This document shows positions 62,779 to 64,000 of a stretch of 64,000 nucleotides of DNA, piece by piece. Location of the stretch: NCBI GenBank assembly GCA_018365455.1, contig JAGZJZ010000020.1:1-64000 (forward strand), given 5' to 3'. Numbering within the stretch: position 1 is the stretch's first letter; the number at the start of each line of letters is the position of its first letter. The notes below the pieces were generated by a model. That model worked only from the letters and a program-made list of their open reading frames with translations, was not told the origin of the DNA and searched no databases. The DNA comes from Clostridiales bacterium. Lineage in GTDB: Bacteria; Bacillota; Clostridia; Lachnospirales; Lachnospiraceae. The position numbers and the translations under genes were made by a program.

Positions 62779-63645
62779 ATGAAGAAAAAAATTGACAGAA
62801 GATCCTGGGCATTTATTATTCCCAGCGTAATTCTATTAGCGGCATTCGTATTCTATCCGATGGTGCAGGCATTTGTTACTTCTCTGCAGACCGGAATGGG
62901 AAACAATTTAAGATTTGCAGGAGCGGCGAACTACAAGCGGCTGCTGACAGACTCTACATTTGTCAAGGCATTGTGCAATACAGTGATGTATCTGGTCATT
63001 CAGGTGCCGGTTATGATTATTCTGGCCCTGGTGATTTCGTCAATGCTCAATGATAAAAAATTAAAAGGAAGAGGTTTTTTCAGAACTGCAATTTTCCTTC
63101 CCTGTGTTACTTCCCTGGTAGCATATTCCATTATATTTAAAAGTTTATTTGCAACAGACGGCTTTGTCAATATCATGCTCATGAATCTGCATTTTATATC
63201 AGAACCCATATCCTGGATTACCCACCCGGTATTTGCCAAGGTCCTGATTATCATCGCCATTACCTGGAGATGGACCGGTTATAATATGGTATTCTATCTG
63301 TCTGGACTTCAGGGAATAGACGATTCGATTTATGAAGCGGCAGCAATTGATGGCGCAGGCGGATTCCAGAAATTTAAATCCATTACTTTACCGCTGTTAA
63401 AACCAATTATTTTATTTACAACGATTAACTCTACGATCGGTACACTGCAGCTCTTTGATGAGACGGTAAATATTACAAACGGCGGTCCGGCAAATGCCAC
63501 CATTACCATTTCCCAGTATATTTACAACCTGTTATTTAAATATCAGCCAAACTTTGGATATGCAGCGGCAGTATCCTATGTAATCGTGTTATTAATTGTA
63601 ATCTTGTCCATAATTCAGATGAAAGTAGGTGACGATAAAGAATGA
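62779..63645 (+). CDS. Sugar ABC transporter permease (MalF/UgpA-like)
   Basis: 288 residues, six predicted helices, with the EAA loop YEAAAIDGAGGFQKFKSITLPLLKP that contacts the ATPase. AGGAAGG lies before the ATG. Overlaps the next permease gene by 4 bases. Confidence 0.93.
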   Translation: MKKKIDRRSWAFIIPSVILLAAFVFYPMVQAFVTSLQTGMGNNLRFAGAANYKRLLTDSTFVKALCNTVMYLVIQVPVMIILALVISSMLNDKKLKGRGFFRTAIFLPCVTSLVAYSIIFKSLFATDGFVNIMLMNLHFISEPISWITHPVFAKVLIIIAITWRWTGYNMVFYLSGLQGIDDSIYEAAAIDGAGGFQKFKSITLPLLKPIILFTTINSTIGTLQLFDETVNITNGGPANATITISQYIYNLLFKYQPNFGYAAAVSYVIVLLIVILSIIQMKVGDDKE

Positions 63646-64000
63646 GTAAAAGATCAAAGGTAATCAGAAGTATTGAATATGTAATTCTCAGCATTTTGTC
63701 TATTGTATCCATTTTCCCGTTTTTTTGGATGATAATAGCAGCAACTAATAAATCAGTGGATGTAACAAAAGGAACCTTAATGCCTGGCAGCTATTTTTTT
63801 GAAAATTTAAAAGCGGTCCTTCAATCGGATTTGAATTACTTAACGTCTTTTAAAAATTCTCTCATAATTGCAGTTGTAACTACTGCAGTTGCAATGATCG
63901 TATCGTCTGCAGCGGGATATGCATTTGAGATATACAAGTCAAAAGTAAGAGACCGGATTTTTAATTTTATCCTCCTGTCCATGATGGTTCCTTTTGCAGC
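63642..64000 (+). CDS. Sugar ABC transporter permease (MalG/UgpE-like), partial
   Basis: The first 119 codons are visible; the gene runs off the window. N-terminal helix SIEYVILSILSIVSIFPFFWM and the segment FKNSLIIAVVTTAVAMIVSSAAGYAF are typical of the second CUT1 permease. Start ATGA overlaps the previous stop. Confidence 0.9.
   Translation, partial: MSKRSKVIRSIEYVILSILSIVSIFPFFWMIIAATNKSVDVTKGTLMPGSYFFENLKAVLQSDLNYLTSFKNSLIIAVVTTAVAMIVSSAAGYAFEIYKSKVRDRIFNFILLSMMVPFA

Overview
The window looks like the replication-origin region of a Lachnospiraceae (Clostridia, Firmicutes) chromosome. The reasons are low GC, strong AAGGAGG-type ribosome binding sites, the order dnaA-dnaN-yaaA-recF-gyrB-gyrA facing rpmH-rnpA-yidD-yidC-jag-mnmE-mnmG-rsmG-parA-parB, a DUF4446 gene, a DUF3881 gene and a sigma factor/DUF4179 pair. 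Genus is not resolved. The origin is bipartite: DnaA boxes cluster between dnaA and rpmH (about 39990-40585) and again between dnaN and dnaA (about 38310-38636). Most core genes point away from it.

Left arm, reading outward from the origin. The minus-strand run dnaA, dnaN, yaaA, recF, gyrB, gyrA continues into murT-gatD (peptidoglycan amidation) and ends at a clear terminator near 29080. Next comes an accessory sugar region (about 13.2-29 kb): a class II aldolase, a TIM-barrel isomerase, an AraC regulator, one operon with an isomerase and two Gfo/Idh/MocA dehydrogenases, and a second operon with a PIG-L deacetylase, a NagB-like deaminase/isomerase and a ribose-type ABC transporter. A third Gfo/Idh/MocA gene, a ROK repressor, a DUF4432 gene and a UPF0303 gene follow. 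A 13-bp element recurs upstream of both operons and beside the AraC gene. No sugar kinase is visible, and the NagB-like protein lacks the usual phosphate loop. I read the region as import and oxidative breakdown of an unphosphorylated N-acetylated amino-sugar derivative (inference). A 31-residue membrane peptide with an antisense promoter (about 13.0-13.25 kb) looks like a type I toxin-antitoxin unit. The far left end holds two giant secreted GH78-type alpha-L-rhamnosidases with F5/8C, FIVAR, FN3 and Big2 modules.

Right arm. Ribosomal protein L34, RNase P protein, membrane insertion, Jag and the tRNA-modification/16S methylation genes form one block. Between jag and mnmE lie a structured stretch and an exact 27-bp duplicated hairpin-plus-RBS framing a 20-codon mini-ORF. 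After rsmG the position often held by noc is taken by an alpha/beta hydrolase-like gene lacking its catalytic histidine and by an acidic coiled-coil protein of unknown function. Two perfect parS sites follow, then parA, parB, DUF4446, serS, DUF3881 and tRNA-Arg(CCT). A degenerate array of about 50-bp tandem repeats (55.88-56.22 kb) precedes a sigma factor/DUF4179 pair. The end carries an AraC gene with an uncertain N-terminus, a TetR regulator with a lipoprotein, and the start of a CUT1 sugar ABC transporter cut by the window edge.
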